A stretch of DNA of 64,000 nt from Ruegeria sp. HKCCD7303 (GTDB lineage: Bacteria > Pseudomonadota > Alphaproteobacteria > Rhodobacterales > Rhodobacteraceae): contig NZ_WVRE01000002.1 in assembly GCF_013111185.1 (NCBI RefSeq), positions 310,001 to 374,000 on the forward strand, written 5' to 3'. The position numbers and the translations under genes are program-made. This document shows, in pieces, positions 29,390-39,443 of this stretch. Position 1 is the first letter of the stretch. The number at the start of each line of letters is the position of its first letter. Under the pieces are notes generated by a model. That model saw nothing but the letters and a program-made list of their open reading frames with translations. It ran no database searches and was not told the DNA's origin.

Positions 29390-30934
29390 CTAAGTGGGCA
29401 GATGAATTTTGAACTTTTCGCGCAGTTCCATGTCCAGCAGCGGATCGAACTTGGCCTCGGATGGCGCAGACAGAATTTCTTCCTTGCGCGCCGTTGCCTT
29501 GTCGATCAGATCGGGCTTGCCCAGCTCAACCCATTCTTTTGGCGAAGACCGGTCGCCGAAAACCGGATAGACATAGTCAGCTTGCATCCGGCTGAGCGTA
29601 GCTTCCGTTCCAAGATAGTGACCAGGGCCGCCCATGCAGACCTCGGCCATCTGGTCCAGAGCTAGGGTTTCATCGTTCACTTCGATGCCCCGCACGCAGC
29701 GCTGCGCCTGACCGATCAGGTCATCGCTGAGGATCAGGCTTTCAAAGCAGAAACCCAACAAAGAGGCGTGCATGCCCGCCGCTTCGTAGACCATGTTGAG
29801 ACCGGACAGACCCGCCATTACGTTCGAGCACATCTGTTCCCACCCGGCCTGCATGTCGGGAAGTTTGGAATCCGACGCTCCGGCTGCTGCTCCGCCGGGT
29901 AGGTTGTAGAACCGGTGCATCTGTGCGCATCCAGCCGTCAGCAACGCCTGTTCGCCCGACCCAATGGACATCGCACCTGTCCGAAGGTCCAAGCCAAAGG
30001 GCCAGGTGCCAAAAACGGCTGGTGCTCCGGGACTTACGGCGTTTACGTAAACCAGTCCGGCAAGGCATTCGGCGGTCGCTTGAGTGATGGCTCCGGCTAT
30101 GGTCGACGGCGCTGTGGCACCGGCCATCCCGGCTGAAAGAAGCAGGACAGGCATTCCGGCCTTGATGCACTCCTCCATCACTTCGCAGCTTTCAGTGGCG
30201 AACTTCATGGGGGGAACCACAAAGCAGTTCGAATTCGATACAAATGGCCGCTCGCGGTACTTATCCTCACCACCCGCGATCATGTAGATCATCTCCATCG
30301 CGGGCGCGACGTGGCTGGGTTCCGTGAACGATGTCCCGATGTGTTTGAAAGTGCCGGAACAGCTAGCATAGATCGTGTTCAGGTCCATTTCCAGGTTGTC
30401 GGCGATGTCGCGGCAAACCATAGGGCGTTGAACAAAGTGAATGTTATCAAGTTGCTGGCAGATTCGCGCGGCATCGTGTAGGTCCTGCACAGTTGAATCG
30501 CGGTATTCCCGCCCATGCACGTCGACCATGGACACGGCAGCGCCGGCAGTGCCGTAGTGAACTTTGGTGCCTGACAGCTCAAGATCGGTTTTGCCATCAC
30601 GGCTGTACAATGTAACCGCGCGGTTAGCTTTGGCGATAGTGTCCTCGACCAAAGCGCGTGGAAATCTAATGCGTCCATCGTCCCCAAAGGTGCAGCCTGC
30701 ATTTACAAGGTAGTCGATACCGCTTTGCGGGGCGTCAGCCAGACCGATGGTTTCCAGCGCGGTCAGTGCGGCCTCGTGAATACGTTCAATTTGTGCCTGC
30801 GTCAGAACATTTAGAACTCCGCCCTTCATTCCAGGGCGCACGGGGCGAAGATGGTCGGGCAGGGCCGTTGCGCGGGCGGCACGGCGTGCAGCGCGGCCTC
30901 CGCTGCGTGACGTGTTGCGGGATTGGTCGTTCAT
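29390..30934 (-). CDS. MttB-family corrinoid methyltransferase (non-pyrrolysine type)
   Basis: The 514-residue protein belongs to the trimethylamine methyltransferase superfamily (for example RRAARATALPDHLRPVRPGMKGG near the start, YASCSGTFKHIGTSF, SLLGFCFESLILSDDLIG, and YLGTEATLSRMQADYVYP). It has no in-frame amber codon, so it is of the MtgB-like, non-pyrrolysine class that demethylates quaternary amines such as glycine betaine onto a corrinoid protein. Other members act on carnitine, proline betaine and similar compounds, so the substrate is open. No corrinoid gene is adjacent; the one at 2346-3044 is a possible partner. Confidence 0.85.
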   Translation of the reverse strand: MNDQSRNTSRSGGRAARRAARATALPDHLRPVRPGMKGGVLNVLTQAQIERIHEAALTALETIGLADAPQSGIDYLVNAGCTFGDDGRIRFPRALVEDTIAKANRAVTLYSRDGKTDLELSGTKVHYGTAGAAVSMVDVHGREYRDSTVQDLHDAARICQQLDNIHFVQRPMVCRDIADNLEMDLNTIYASCSGTFKHIGTSFTEPSHVAPAMEMIYMIAGGEDKYRERPFVSNSNCFVVPPMKFATESCEVMEECIKAGMPVLLLSAGMAGATAPSTIAGAITQATAECLAGLVYVNAVSPGAPAVFGTWPFGLDLRTGAMSIGSGEQALLTAGCAQMHRFYNLPGGAAAGASDSKLPDMQAGWEQMCSNVMAGLSGLNMVYEAAGMHASLLGFCFESLILSDDLIGQAQRCVRGIEVNDETLALDQMAEVCMGGPGHYLGTEATLSRMQADYVYPVFGDRSSPKEWVELGKPDLIDKATARKEEILSAPSEAKFDPLLDMELREKFKIHLPT

Positions 30935-31333
30935 GTCTTGATCCGGTTGTTGAGTGATGCTTTGGGGCGCGGAATATCCCCTTACGGCCGTCCCCGAGCG
31001 GCACGTCCACGATCCGCACCAATGGTGCGGCTGATCAGGCTGATTTTCCAGTCGTGGTCTGTCATTCGGGTTCTCAACTTCTGGCCTTAGCCTTCCAAAA
31101 CACTACGACACAATCTGTCCTGTTTACGACCTTTGTTGGTTTTTGCAGCTCATCGTGACGGTTTGCTGCCGGATAAAGGAGGATCGGGCAGATTTTCTCC
31201 CGTTTTGGAAGAATTCTGTTATACTGCATTCACTTACTTTTGAGTTTTGTGACCCTAGAATTGAATTCTGATGAAGCGAAACGCAGATTAGAATAAGTTT
31301 GCGTCTTTAGATCGAAACAAGAGCGACATAATT
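30935..31333. other. Intergenic region between mttB-like and barrel-protein genes
   Basis: About 400 bases of lower GC content with divergent promoters expected. On the minus strand a 27-codon frame (31065 to 30982) precedes the mttB-like gene, ending 47 bases before its start; its reality is uncertain. Two GAATTC-containing A/T-rich stretches and a TATACT hexamer (31213-31218 region) are seen. No operator was recognised. Confidence 0.45.
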
Positions 31334-31864
31334 TTGTACCCGTGCAAAAAACCTCTTTCTGTCCTGTTCGTGGCGACCTGTCTCGCCAGCGCAGGCCCGG
31401 TTTTTGCCGAAGATTGGACAGGTGGTTATGTGGGCCTCAGCTTTGGATATGCGGATGCGGATGGACCGGGCGGCTCCAGCGGTGATGACACCGCTTTTGG
31501 TGCGCATATTGGTTATGATCAGGACTTTGGGAATTTTGTCCTGGGTGGTGAGCTGGAATACAACCGGCTCTCGTTGGATTTGGGCTCGTCCCAAGGCAGT
31601 TTGGACAGCATGACTCGTCTGAAGCTGCGCGGTGGATATGATTTCGGCAACGCGCTTGGCTATGTGGTTATCGGGGCGGCGCGGGCTGAAACCTCGGTCG
31701 ACAGCGACACGGCAGCGGTTTACGGCATCGGCGTGGCGTACCCGATTGGAGAAAACTTTGTGATCAGCGGCGAGGCGTTGCGGCAAAATTTCGACGATGT
31801 CACCCGTTCCAGCGGCAGTCTGGATTCCAACGTTTTCAATTTACGAACAACGTTTCGTTTTTGA
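31334..31864 (+). CDS. Outer-membrane beta-barrel protein
   Basis: The 176-residue product has a signal peptide (KKPLSVLFVATCLASAGPVFA) and then alternating beta strands (WTGGYVGLSFGYA, FGAHIGYDQDFG, VLGGELEYNRLSLDL, LKLRGGYDF). It ends in TTFRF, with the terminal Phe typical of outer-membrane barrels. It looks like a small 8-stranded OmpA-like/porin-superfamily protein. No ATG is available in frame; a TTG at 31334 is used, with only a weak ribosome site, so the exact start is uncertain. It is divergent from the mttB-like gene. Confidence 0.78.
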   Translation: MYPCKKPLSVLFVATCLASAGPVFAEDWTGGYVGLSFGYADADGPGGSSGDDTAFGAHIGYDQDFGNFVLGGELEYNRLSLDLGSSQGSLDSMTRLKLRGGYDFGNALGYVVIGAARAETSVDSDTAAVYGIGVAYPIGENFVISGEALRQNFDDVTRSSGSLDSNVFNLRTTFRF

Positions 31865-31867
31865 ATA

Positions 31868-33055
31868 CTATTCCGCAGCGTGACGCTGCGCGAGCTGTTC
31901 GGCAAAAGAGCACAGCGTTTTCAGTGCGCTAGCGAAACGGTTGTCTTCAACAGTCATGGCCACCCGAACATGCCCGGCGGCGGCTGAGCCAAAGCTTTCT
32001 CCGGGCATGACGGCAATGCTGTGCGTGTCCAACAAAGCATTGGCAAAACTTTCCCCGGACAACCCGGTCTTGCGCACGTCCAGCATCAGGTACATCGCCC
32101 CCTGTGCGGGCACCAGGCCAACGGTGGATTGATCCTGAAGAATCGCCACGGCCTGTGAACGTCGACGACGAAACGGGGCGGCGATCTTTTCCTCCAGCTC
32201 GTGTCCTGCGGTCAGAGCATAACTGGACGCGTCCTGTATGAAGCCTGGTACGCCATAGGTTGTGTGGGTGGCCAGATTGATCAGATGGGCGATGACCTCT
32301 TCGGGGCCGACAATCCAACCACAGCGCGATCCTGTCATGGCATGGGATTTGGACATCGAGCCAATGACAAGCGTCCGATCCTCCATACCGGGTAGAGCGC
32401 GCGGCGACAGGTGTTCACCCTGCCAAACCTGCGTGTCATAGACTTCATCCGAGATCAGCCACAGGTCGCGTCGCTGGCAAATTTCGGCAACGTCTTCAAG
32501 CGATTGGCGGGAATAAACAACCCCGGTTGGATTGTTTGGTGTGTTGATCAAAAGCGAAACAGCACCGTCAGCCGCAGCATCGATCCGTTCGGCGCAGGGC
32601 TGAAAGGCGTCTTCTGCTGCGGTCTGAATTGCGCGGGCAACTGCTCCGACCCCACGAATTGTTCCGGGATAGGTGGCGTAATAGGGATCTAGGAACAGCC
32701 CCACATCACCGGGATCACAAACTGCCATATGGGCCGCAAACAGCGCAGACTGGCCGCCGGGTGTGATCAAAACGTTGTTGCGCGTTGTTGGGACGCCCGT
32801 CCGCGTTTGCACCCGAGCCGCCACCGTGTCGCGCAGAAGATCTGTACCGGGCACCATGGCATAACCCGTGTGTCCTTCGCGGGCGGACAGGTCCATGGCA
32901 TGCAGGATCGATGGATCGGTGCGGATGTCATGTTCGCCGATGGTCAACTCGGTCACGGCCTGACCTTCGCTCAGCATCCGACGGGCCCGATAGAACACGT
33001 CCCAGCCGTCGCTGCCGCCGCCTGTAATCTGCGTGATGCGTTTAGAGAGTTTCAT
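31868..33055 (-). CDS. Class I/II PLP-dependent aminotransferase
   Basis: The 395-residue enzyme has LITPGGQSALFAAHMA, INTPNNPTGVVYSRQSL, LISDEVYD and the PLP lysine in IGSMSKSHAMTGSRCGW. It is a fold-type I aminotransferase, distinct in sequence from the one at 19406-20581. The substrate is unknown; aspartate and aromatic or branched amino acids are typical for the group. The start at 33055 (MKLSKRITQITGGG) gives the usual N-terminus. It is preceded by a YjbR-like gene with 57 bases between and is probably co-transcribed with it. Confidence 0.88.
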   Translation of the reverse strand: MKLSKRITQITGGGSDGWDVFYRARRMLSEGQAVTELTIGEHDIRTDPSILHAMDLSAREGHTGYAMVPGTDLLRDTVAARVQTRTGVPTTRNNVLITPGGQSALFAAHMAVCDPGDVGLFLDPYYATYPGTIRGVGAVARAIQTAAEDAFQPCAERIDAAADGAVSLLINTPNNPTGVVYSRQSLEDVAEICQRRDLWLISDEVYDTQVWQGEHLSPRALPGMEDRTLVIGSMSKSHAMTGSRCGWIVGPEEVIAHLINLATHTTYGVPGFIQDASSYALTAGHELEEKIAAPFRRRRSQAVAILQDQSTVGLVPAQGAMYLMLDVRKTGLSGESFANALLDTHSIAVMPGESFGSAAAGHVRVAMTVEDNRFASALKTLCSFAEQLAQRHAAE

Positions 33056-33112
33056 ACCACTGCTCCGGGATAGCTTTTGGCTGAATGGGACAGAGCGGCA
33101 GAGCTTTGTCAA

Positions 33113-33457
33113 TCAGCTTCGCGGCGGCAATGTCGCTTGCAGCTTTTTAGTCAGCGATGCCCGGACAATGTCGTATGACACCGTCAGGCGGTGGCGCAAT
33201 TCCTGAGGATCAGCATCAAACGGAAGGCGCACCCAACTGCGGTGGAAATAGGAGGCTTTCACGCCCACACCGGCATCAATCACCATCTGGGCCGTTTCCA
33301 CATCGGGTGTTTTGACGGAAACACCATCGTTCGCTGTACCGATGCAGGCAAACATCTTGCCACCGATTTTCCACGCATCGTGCCCGCCGCCCCAGGGGTC
33401 CGACAACGCGGCCCCGGGGAATTCCTTGCAAATCGTGTTGACGTAATCTCGGTCCAT
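33113..33457 (-). CDS. MmcQ/YjbR family protein
   Basis: The 114-residue protein has the family core FPGAALSDPWGGGHDAWKIGGKMFACIG and ends with the helix VSYDIVRASLTKKL. YjbR-like proteins have a DNA-binding-like double-wing fold but no proven function. The start at 33457 (MDRDYVNTIC) is preferred to an ATG 12 codons upstream. It lies upstream of the aminotransferase on the same strand. Confidence 0.85.
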   Translation of the reverse strand: MDRDYVNTICKEFPGAALSDPWGGGHDAWKIGGKMFACIGTANDGVSVKTPDVETAQMVIDAGVGVKASYFHRSWVRLPFDADPQELRHRLTVSYDIVRASLTKKLQATLPPRS

Positions 33458-33675
33458 GATCCGGACGGTGACTGAGGCGACGTGCAAACTCAATACTTGG
33501 CTTGAAGATCAACCCGTGCTAACCGAAGGACATGAACCCGATGACCTGCATCATTATCTGCTGCATTACCTGCTGATTTATCAAGCGGGCCGGTTTCTTT
33601 CGTTTTCATCCCTGAGACAAGTTGCTAAGCCCGCGCCAACGCGCAAGCACATGCTGTTTCTGAGGAGCCCGACCG

Positions 33676-35076
33676 ATGACGACGATCAAGCTGCACAACA
33701 CACGGACGCGGACGAAGGAAGACTTCGTGCCGATCGACCCTGAAAATGTGCGGATGTATGTCTGTGGTCCGACGGTCTATGACCGCGCGCATCTGGGCAA
33801 TGCCCGCCCGGTGGTGGTGTTTGATGTGCTGTACCGCCTGCTGCGTCATGTCTATGGCGCGGATCACGTGACTTATGTGCGCAATTTCACCGACGTCGAC
33901 GACAAGATCAACGCCACCGCGCTGGCGCGTAAAAAGGCGGGCGCGGAAGGCTCGTTAGAGCAGTTGGTACAGGAACGATCCGACGAAACCATCGGCTGGT
34001 ATCTGCACGATATGGGCGCTTTGGGAACTCTTGAACCCAACGAGATGCCGCGTGCGACCCAATACATTGACCAGATGATTGCAATGATCGAGGATCTGAT
34101 CGTTAAGGGCCATGCCTATGCCGCCGAGGGCCACGTGCTGTTTGCCGTCGACAGTTGGAAAGAGGGCTATGGCAAGCTGTCGGGCCGCTCGGTCGATGAC
34201 ATGATCGCAGGCGCTCGGGTCGAGGTGGCACCCTACAAAAAGAACCCGATGGATTTCGTGTTGTGGAAGCCGTCAACCGACGAACTGCCGGGTTGGGACA
34301 GCCCGTGGGGTCGGGGGCGTCCTGGTTGGCACATTGAATGCTCGGCCATGAGCTATGAGTTGCTGGGCGAGAGCTTTGACATTCACGGCGGCGGCAACGA
34401 CCTGATGTTCCCGCACCACGAGAACGAGATCGCCCAAAGCTGCTGCGCGCACCCGCAAGGTGAGTTTGCGCGGGTTTGGCTGCACAATGAGATGCTGCAG
34501 GTCGAAGGGAAGAAAATGTCCAAATCGCTGGGCAATTTCTTCACCGTGCACGATCTGTTGGAACAAGGCGTGCCGGGTGAGGTGATCCGGTTCGTGTTTC
34601 TGCAGACCCACTATCGCAAGCCGATGGACTGGACTGAGAAAAAGGCGCGTGAGGCTGAGGCGACGTTGCGCAAGTGGCGGGCGCTGACAGCGGGCGTCGA
34701 GCCCGCCGCCAGCGCGGCACCTGCGGTGGTGGTGGCACTGAGCGATGATCTGAACACTGCAGGTGCAATGACCGAGTTGTACCGTCTTGCATCGGACGGT
34801 GACGCAGAGGGTCTGTTGGCGAGCGCGCAGTTGCTGGGGCTGTTGCTGCCAGAGATGGGCGCGTGGGCGGATACGGCATCTGTTGACTTGACTGCACATG
34901 CTGACCGTTTGGCCAACGCACGGGCGTCCGCCATGCAGAACAAGGACTTCTCGGAAGTTGACCGCCTCAAGGCCGCGTATATCGCGGCAGGGCTTGAAGT
35001 GCGCATGAGCAAGGAAGGTGTGGAACTGGTGCCCGGTGCCGGGTTTGATGCCTCCAAGTTGGAGGAGGTCTTATGA
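33676..35076 (+). CDS. cysS: Cysteinyl-tRNA synthetase
   Basis: The 466-residue class I synthetase has the N-terminal [21 protein letters not shown] (HIGH-type site and first zinc Cys), the [20 protein letters not shown] zinc region, and [19 protein letters not shown] ribosome site precedes the ATG. Its stop overlaps the cimA start by four bases, starting a three-gene operon cysS-cimA-(phytoene-synthase-like). Confidence 0.97.
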   Translation: MTTIKLHNTRTRTKEDFVPIDPENVRMYVCGPTVYDRAHLGNARPVVVFDVLYRLLRHVYGADHVTYVRNFTDVDDKINATALARKKAGAEGSLEQLVQERSDETIGWYLHDMGALGTLEPNEMPRATQYIDQMIAMIEDLIVKGHAYAAEGHVLFAVDSWKEGYGKLSGRSVDDMIAGARVEVAPYKKNPMDFVLWKPSTDELPGWDSPWGRGRPGWHIECSAMSYELLGESFDIHGGGNDLMFPHHENEIAQSCCAHPQGEFARVWLHNEMLQVEGKKMSKSLGNFFTVHDLLEQGVPGEVIRFVFLQTHYRKPMDWTEKKAREAEATLRKWRALTAGVEPAASAAPAVVVALSDDLNTAGAMTELYRLASDGDAEGLLASAQLLGLLLPEMGAWADTASVDLTAHADRLANARASAMQNKDFSEVDRLKAAYIAAGLEVRMSKEGVELVPGAGFDASKLEEVL

Positions 35077-36707
35077 CCAAAGAACGCCTCTACCTCTACG
35101 ACACCACCCTGCGCGATGGGCAACAAACGCAGGGCGTTCAGTTCTCCACCGCCGAAAAGGTGCAGATCGCTCAGGCTCTGGATACTTTGGGAGTGGATTA
35201 TATCGAAGGCGGCTGGCCCGGTGCGAACCCCACCGACAGCGCGTTTTTCGAGGTTGCACCGAAGACCTCAGCCCGTCTGACGGCGTTTGGAATGACCAAG
35301 CGGGCAGGGCGCTCGGCCGAGAATGATGATGTGCTTGCAGCCGTGATGAATGCGGGCACGCAGGCCGTCTGTCTGGTGGGCAAATCGCACGATTATCACG
35401 TGACCCATGCGCTGGGGATCTCGCTTGAGGACAATGTCGAGAACGTCCGTGCCTCGGTCGCACATATCGTGGCGCAGGGTCGCGAAGCGCTGTTTGATGC
35501 CGAACATTTCTTTGACGGCTACAAGGACAACCCGGATTATGCGGTCGCGGTCTGCCGCGCCGCGCTGGACGCTGGCGCGCGTTGGGTGGTCCTTTGCGAC
35601 ACAAATGGAGGCGCTTTGCCGTCGGACGTTGGGCGGATCGTATCAGACGTGATCGCAGCAGGTCTGCCCGGTGATCGGTTGGGTATTCACACACATAACG
35701 ACACCGAGAACGCGGTGGCCTGTTCCCTGGCGGCCGTAGAAGCAGGTGCGCGCCAAATTCAGGGCACCCTGAACGGTTTGGGCGAGCGTTGCGGGAATGC
35801 CAACCTAACCGCTTTGATCCCGACGCTGCTGCTGAAGGAACCCTATGCTTCGCAGTTTGAAACCGGCGTCAGCCTGGATGCTCTGGCGGGGCTGACCCGT
35901 ATCAGCCGGATGTTGGATGACGTTCTGAACCGGGTTCCCAGCAAGCAGGCGGCCTATGTGGGGGCGTCTGCCTTTGCGCATAAGGCCGGACTGCATGCCA
36001 GTGCGATCCTCAAGGACCCATCGACCTATGAACATGTCGAGCCTGCAAGTGTGGGCAACTCACGCATCATTCCAATGTCGAACCAGGCCGGGCAGTCGAA
36101 CCTGCGCAAACGTCTGACCGAAGCCGGGTTGTGCGTTGAGGCGGGTGATCCCGCGCTCGGTCGGATCCTTGAACGGATCAAAACGCGCGAAGCGGATGGG
36201 TACTCCTATGATACTGCGCAAGCCAGTTTCGAACTGTTGGCGCGGGACGAGCTGGGACAACTGCCCGAGTTCTTTGAAGTCAAACGCTACAAGGTCACGG
36301 TTGAGCGGCGGAAGAACAAGTACAACAAGATGGTCAGCCTGTCCGAGGCTGTTGTTGTAGTGAAAGTGGACGGTGAAAAGAAGCTGTCCGTCAGCGAGTC
36401 CATGGATGGTTCCGGCAGTGACCGGGGGCCTGTGAACGCTCTGGCCAAAGCCTTGGCCAAAGATTTGGGGCGGTATTCGCAAGTCCTGTCAGATATGCGA
36501 CTGGTCGACTTCAAGGTGCGGATCACACAAGGCGGGACCGAAGCGGTCACGCGTGTCATCATCGACAGCGAAGACGGGCAGGGGCGGCACTGGTCTACCG
36601 TGGGCGTCAGCGCGAACATAGTCGATGCATCGTTCGAGGCTTTGCTGGATGCGATTCAGTGGAAACTGGTGCGCGATTGCGATCCGCAGAAGGCAGCAGC
36701 TGAGTGA
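35073..36707 (+). CDS. cimA: (R)-citramalate synthase
   Basis: The 544-residue protein has the DRE-TIM metallolyase start [17 protein letters not shown], the metal-binding [28 protein letters not shown], and a C-terminal LeuA-type allosteric domain (about 400-530). The length and motifs fit the CimA group rather than LeuA. It condenses pyruvate and acetyl-CoA to citramalate, an entry to isoleucine synthesis that avoids threonine. It is coupled to cysS by an ATGA overlap and to the next gene by GTGA. Confidence 0.93.
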   Translation: MTKERLYLYDTTLRDGQQTQGVQFSTAEKVQIAQALDTLGVDYIEGGWPGANPTDSAFFEVAPKTSARLTAFGMTKRAGRSAENDDVLAAVMNAGTQAVCLVGKSHDYHVTHALGISLEDNVENVRASVAHIVAQGREALFDAEHFFDGYKDNPDYAVAVCRAALDAGARWVVLCDTNGGALPSDVGRIVSDVIAAGLPGDRLGIHTHNDTENAVACSLAAVEAGARQIQGTLNGLGERCGNANLTALIPTLLLKEPYASQFETGVSLDALAGLTRISRMLDDVLNRVPSKQAAYVGASAFAHKAGLHASAILKDPSTYEHVEPASVGNSRIIPMSNQAGQSNLRKRLTEAGLCVEAGDPALGRILERIKTREADGYSYDTAQASFELLARDELGQLPEFFEVKRYKVTVERRKNKYNKMVSLSEAVVVVKVDGEKKLSVSESMDGSGSDRGPVNALAKALAKDLGRYSQVLSDMRLVDFKVRITQGGTEAVTRVIIDSEDGQGRHWSTVGVSANIVDASFEALLDAIQWKLVRDCDPQKAAAE

Positions 36708-37486
36708 GCGTGGTCTTTGACGACGATGTCAAAGCCTGTGCCGCGCTGGTACAACGGGCTGATCCTGACCGGTTCCGTGCCGCAATGGCAGCCCCGGTGG
36801 CGGCCCGTGTCGTTCTGTTCCCGTTATACGCGTTGAACGTCGAAGTGGCGCGCGCGCCCTGGGTTTCACAGGAACCGATGATAGCCGAGATGCGGCTGCA
36901 ATGGTGGCGTGACGCTTTGCAAGAGATTGCCGAAGGCGCCACTGTGCGACGGCATGAAGTTGTAACGCCCTTATCGCGTGTGCTCTCGCCGCATCTGGCC
37001 GGTGTTCTGGATGAATACGTGGCCGTAAGGCGTTGGGATATATACCGTGATCCGTTTGAAGATCAGGAGCATTTCGACGCCTATATCGACCACAGTTCGG
37101 GGTCTTTGTTTGTGGCTTCCGCTCAGGCGCTGGGTATGGCGGATGAGGATGTTCTGCGCGACTATGGGTATGCGGTTGGTGTTGCAAACTGGCTTCGCGC
37201 GACCCCCGAGCTGGAAAACAGGGGTCGGATACCTTTGTTGGACGGCACCCCGGAAGGTGTGCAAACCCTTGCGCAATCTGCGCTGGAGCGTCTTAACAAG
37301 GCCCGGGCAAACCGGGTTGCGATCTCTGTCGAAGCCCGTCCAGCGCTTGCGGCAGGGTGGTTGGCTGAATGGGCGTTGAAAGAGGCTGTTGCGCGGCCTG
37401 AACGTGTTGCTTCTGGCAGTTTGATACCGGGCGAAATGCGGCAACGCTTGTCCCTGATGTGGACGGTCAGCAGTGGGCGCTGGTGA
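36704..37486 (+). CDS. Squalene/phytoene synthase superfamily protein (NDUFAF6-like)
   Basis: The 260-residue protein has the helical isoprenoid-synthase fold with LFPLYALNVEVARAP, MRLQWWRDAL and YAVGVANWLRATPELENRGRIPLL. The two Asp-rich DxxxD motifs needed by true phytoene synthases are replaced (LNVEV in the first), so it is probably not a carotenoid enzyme. It resembles the NDUFAF6-like group, linked in mitochondria to respiratory complex I assembly. The GTG start overlaps the cimA stop (GTGA), so translation is likely coupled. Function here is inferred only. Confidence 0.8.
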   Translation: MSVVFDDDVKACAALVQRADPDRFRAAMAAPVAARVVLFPLYALNVEVARAPWVSQEPMIAEMRLQWWRDALQEIAEGATVRRHEVVTPLSRVLSPHLAGVLDEYVAVRRWDIYRDPFEDQEHFDAYIDHSSGSLFVASAQALGMADEDVLRDYGYAVGVANWLRATPELENRGRIPLLDGTPEGVQTLAQSALERLNKARANRVAISVEARPALAAGWLAEWALKEAVARPERVASGSLIPGEMRQRLSLMWTVSSGRW

Positions 37487-38713
37487 TCAGGCCCGTTCCG
37501 GGTCGGCGGGACGCAGCACCAGCCACAGCAACGCGCCACCCGCTAATGTTAGCAACGGAACCATGGCCAGGTTAACCGCTGTCCAGCCTTCGATCGCAGA
37601 GCCGCCCGAGCAGTTCATCAACCCGCCTGAGGCCAGCGAGGCCAATGTGACACCTCCGAAAACCAGCAGGTCGTTCAGGCCCTGCATCCGGCCACGCTCT
37701 TGCGGGTCATGCGAATCTGCCAGCATCGTCGTTGCGCCGATAAAGCCAAAGTTCCACCCAATACCCAGCAGAACAAGCGCGAGGAAGAAGTTCCCAAGTT
37801 CAACCCCTTGCAAGGCAACAACCCCGGCGCTTGCCAAAATGGCCAGGCCCAGCGCCACGATCTTCTCAACCCCGAAACGGGCGATCAGATGACCGGTAAA
37901 GAAACTGGGGATGTACATGGCCAACACATGGCTTGTAACGATATCCGCTGCGTCGTTGGCCGAGAATCCACACCCAACGACGGCCAGCGGGGTCGAGGTC
38001 ATCACAAGGTTCATCAGGGCGTAAGACACCATCGCACAAATGATCGCCACAGCGATACGCGGTGTTTTCAGCAACTCAAGCCGAGAACGTCCTTTGGGTT
38101 CGTTCTCAGTGGGTTTTGGCGGCGTTGGGATGTCGAGAAAGAAGAACAGGGCAGAGCCCAGAACGTTAATCCCGATCACAGCCAGATAGGTGCCGAGAAA
38201 CGGGATGACATAGGCCTGAGAGGTGAGTTTCACGATTTGTGGGCCGATAATCGCCGCAGCCAGTCCCCCGGCCATCACGTATGAAATGGCCTTTGGGCGG
38301 TACGCGTCTGACGCTGTGTCCGCCGCAGCGAACCTATAGAATCCGTGTGCGCTCATGTAGATACCTGTCAGCAGGCTGCCAACAAGGAAGATAGGGAAAG
38401 AGCCAAGGAACAAGCCGTAAGCTCCGATCAGCCCACCCAACGCGCCAGCGGTTGCTCCAACAAGGAATCCGGCACGACGGCCCCAGCTCTGCATGATCGC
38501 CGAGATCGGCGTGGCCGCTAGCATGGAACCCAGAACAATCAAGGAAATGGGCAATGTCGCAAGGCAAGGGTTTGAGGCCAGCGACTGGCCTGCCAGCCCT
38601 CCGACAATGAACATAATGGGCATCTGTGCACCCAGAATGGCCTGTGCGGCCACCAAAACAGCTACGTTGCGCTTGGCCTGACGGTCGTCTGGAAGGGTTG
38701 AGGTCATTGTCAT
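37487..38713 (-). CDS. Major facilitator superfamily transporter
   Basis: The 408-residue protein shows about 12 hydrophobic segments in two halves, with RRAGFLVGATAGALGGLIGAYG in the first half and ERGRMQGLNDLLVFGGVTLASLASGG in the second. It is an MFS permease of unknown substrate. ATG codons at 38713 and 38707 are both possible. It converges on the phytoene-synthase-like gene, with stops adjacent at 37486/37487, and is divergent from the DNA glycosylase gene. Confidence 0.87.
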   Translation of the reverse strand: MTMTSTLPDDRQAKRNVAVLVAAQAILGAQMPIMFIVGGLAGQSLASNPCLATLPISLIVLGSMLAATPISAIMQSWGRRAGFLVGATAGALGGLIGAYGLFLGSFPIFLVGSLLTGIYMSAHGFYRFAAADTASDAYRPKAISYVMAGGLAAAIIGPQIVKLTSQAYVIPFLGTYLAVIGINVLGSALFFFLDIPTPPKPTENEPKGRSRLELLKTPRIAVAIICAMVSYALMNLVMTSTPLAVVGCGFSANDAADIVTSHVLAMYIPSFFTGHLIARFGVEKIVALGLAILASAGVVALQGVELGNFFLALVLLGIGWNFGFIGATTMLADSHDPQERGRMQGLNDLLVFGGVTLASLASGGLMNCSGGSAIEGWTAVNLAMVPLLTLAGGALLWLVLRPADPERA

Positions 38714-38810
38714 GGGCGAATGGTTATCGGCTAAGCCTTTGGGGTACAAGCGGCTTGCATCTGCGGCACATGCGCCTAACGTGCCCATGAACACCGAGCA
38801 GGGAGGCCGC

Positions 38811-39443
38811 ATGTCCGTAGGCCGCATCATCGAAACGCCAGATTGCGTGGCCGAAGGCGCCGAATGGCTGGCGCAAACTTGCCCGCGCATGGCCTATGCC
38901 ATCGAACAAACTGGCCCTTTGCCTCTGCGCCGCCGCCCCGATGGTTTCGCACAACTGCTCAGCGCTATTGTCAGCCAGCAGGTCAGCGTAGCTGCCGCGC
39001 GTGCAATCTGGAAACGGTTACAGGACGCGAAACTGACCGGTCCACGCAAGATTATGTGGGCCACAGATGAAGATCTGCGCGCCGTGGGTCTAAGCCGTCA
39101 GAAGATCAGCTATGCACGGGCGTTGGCTGAGGCGCGCATTGACTTCAAAGCATTGCGCGACGCGCCTGACGACGAGGTGGTTAAAACTTTGACGCAGGTG
39201 TCCGGGATCGGCGTCTGGACGGCCGAGATTTATGCGATGTTTTCCCTGGGCCGCGCCGACGTGATCGCACCCGGTGATCTGGCGCTGCAAGAGGCCGCGC
39301 GTGTCCTCTATGACCTGCCCAAACGCCCCACGGACAAGGAACTGCGCCAAATGGCACAAGCGTGGTCGCCGTGGCGCTCGGTTGCGGCGCGGGTGCTGTG
39401 GGCCTATTACCGGGTTGATAAACAAAGAGAAGGGATCAGATGA
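38811..39443 (+). CDS. DNA-3-methyladenine glycosylase II-type (HhH-GPD) protein
   Basis: The 210-residue protein has the helix-hairpin-helix VSGIGVWTAEIYAMFSLGRADVIAPGDLAL, with the catalytic Asp in the PGD motif, as in AlkA-like glycosylases. It removes alkylated purines from DNA. It lacks the N-terminal AlkA domain, as do many alphaproteobacterial forms. The start at 38811 follows GGGAGG by 5 bases; ATG at 38787 is an alternative. The following esterase gene overlaps it (ATGA). No LexA box was seen upstream. Confidence 0.9.
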   Translation: MSVGRIIETPDCVAEGAEWLAQTCPRMAYAIEQTGPLPLRRRPDGFAQLLSAIVSQQVSVAAARAIWKRLQDAKLTGPRKIMWATDEDLRAVGLSRQKISYARALAEARIDFKALRDAPDDEVVKTLTQVSGIGVWTAEIYAMFSLGRADVIAPGDLALQEAARVLYDLPKRPTDKELRQMAQAWSPWRSVAARVLWAYYRVDKQREGIR

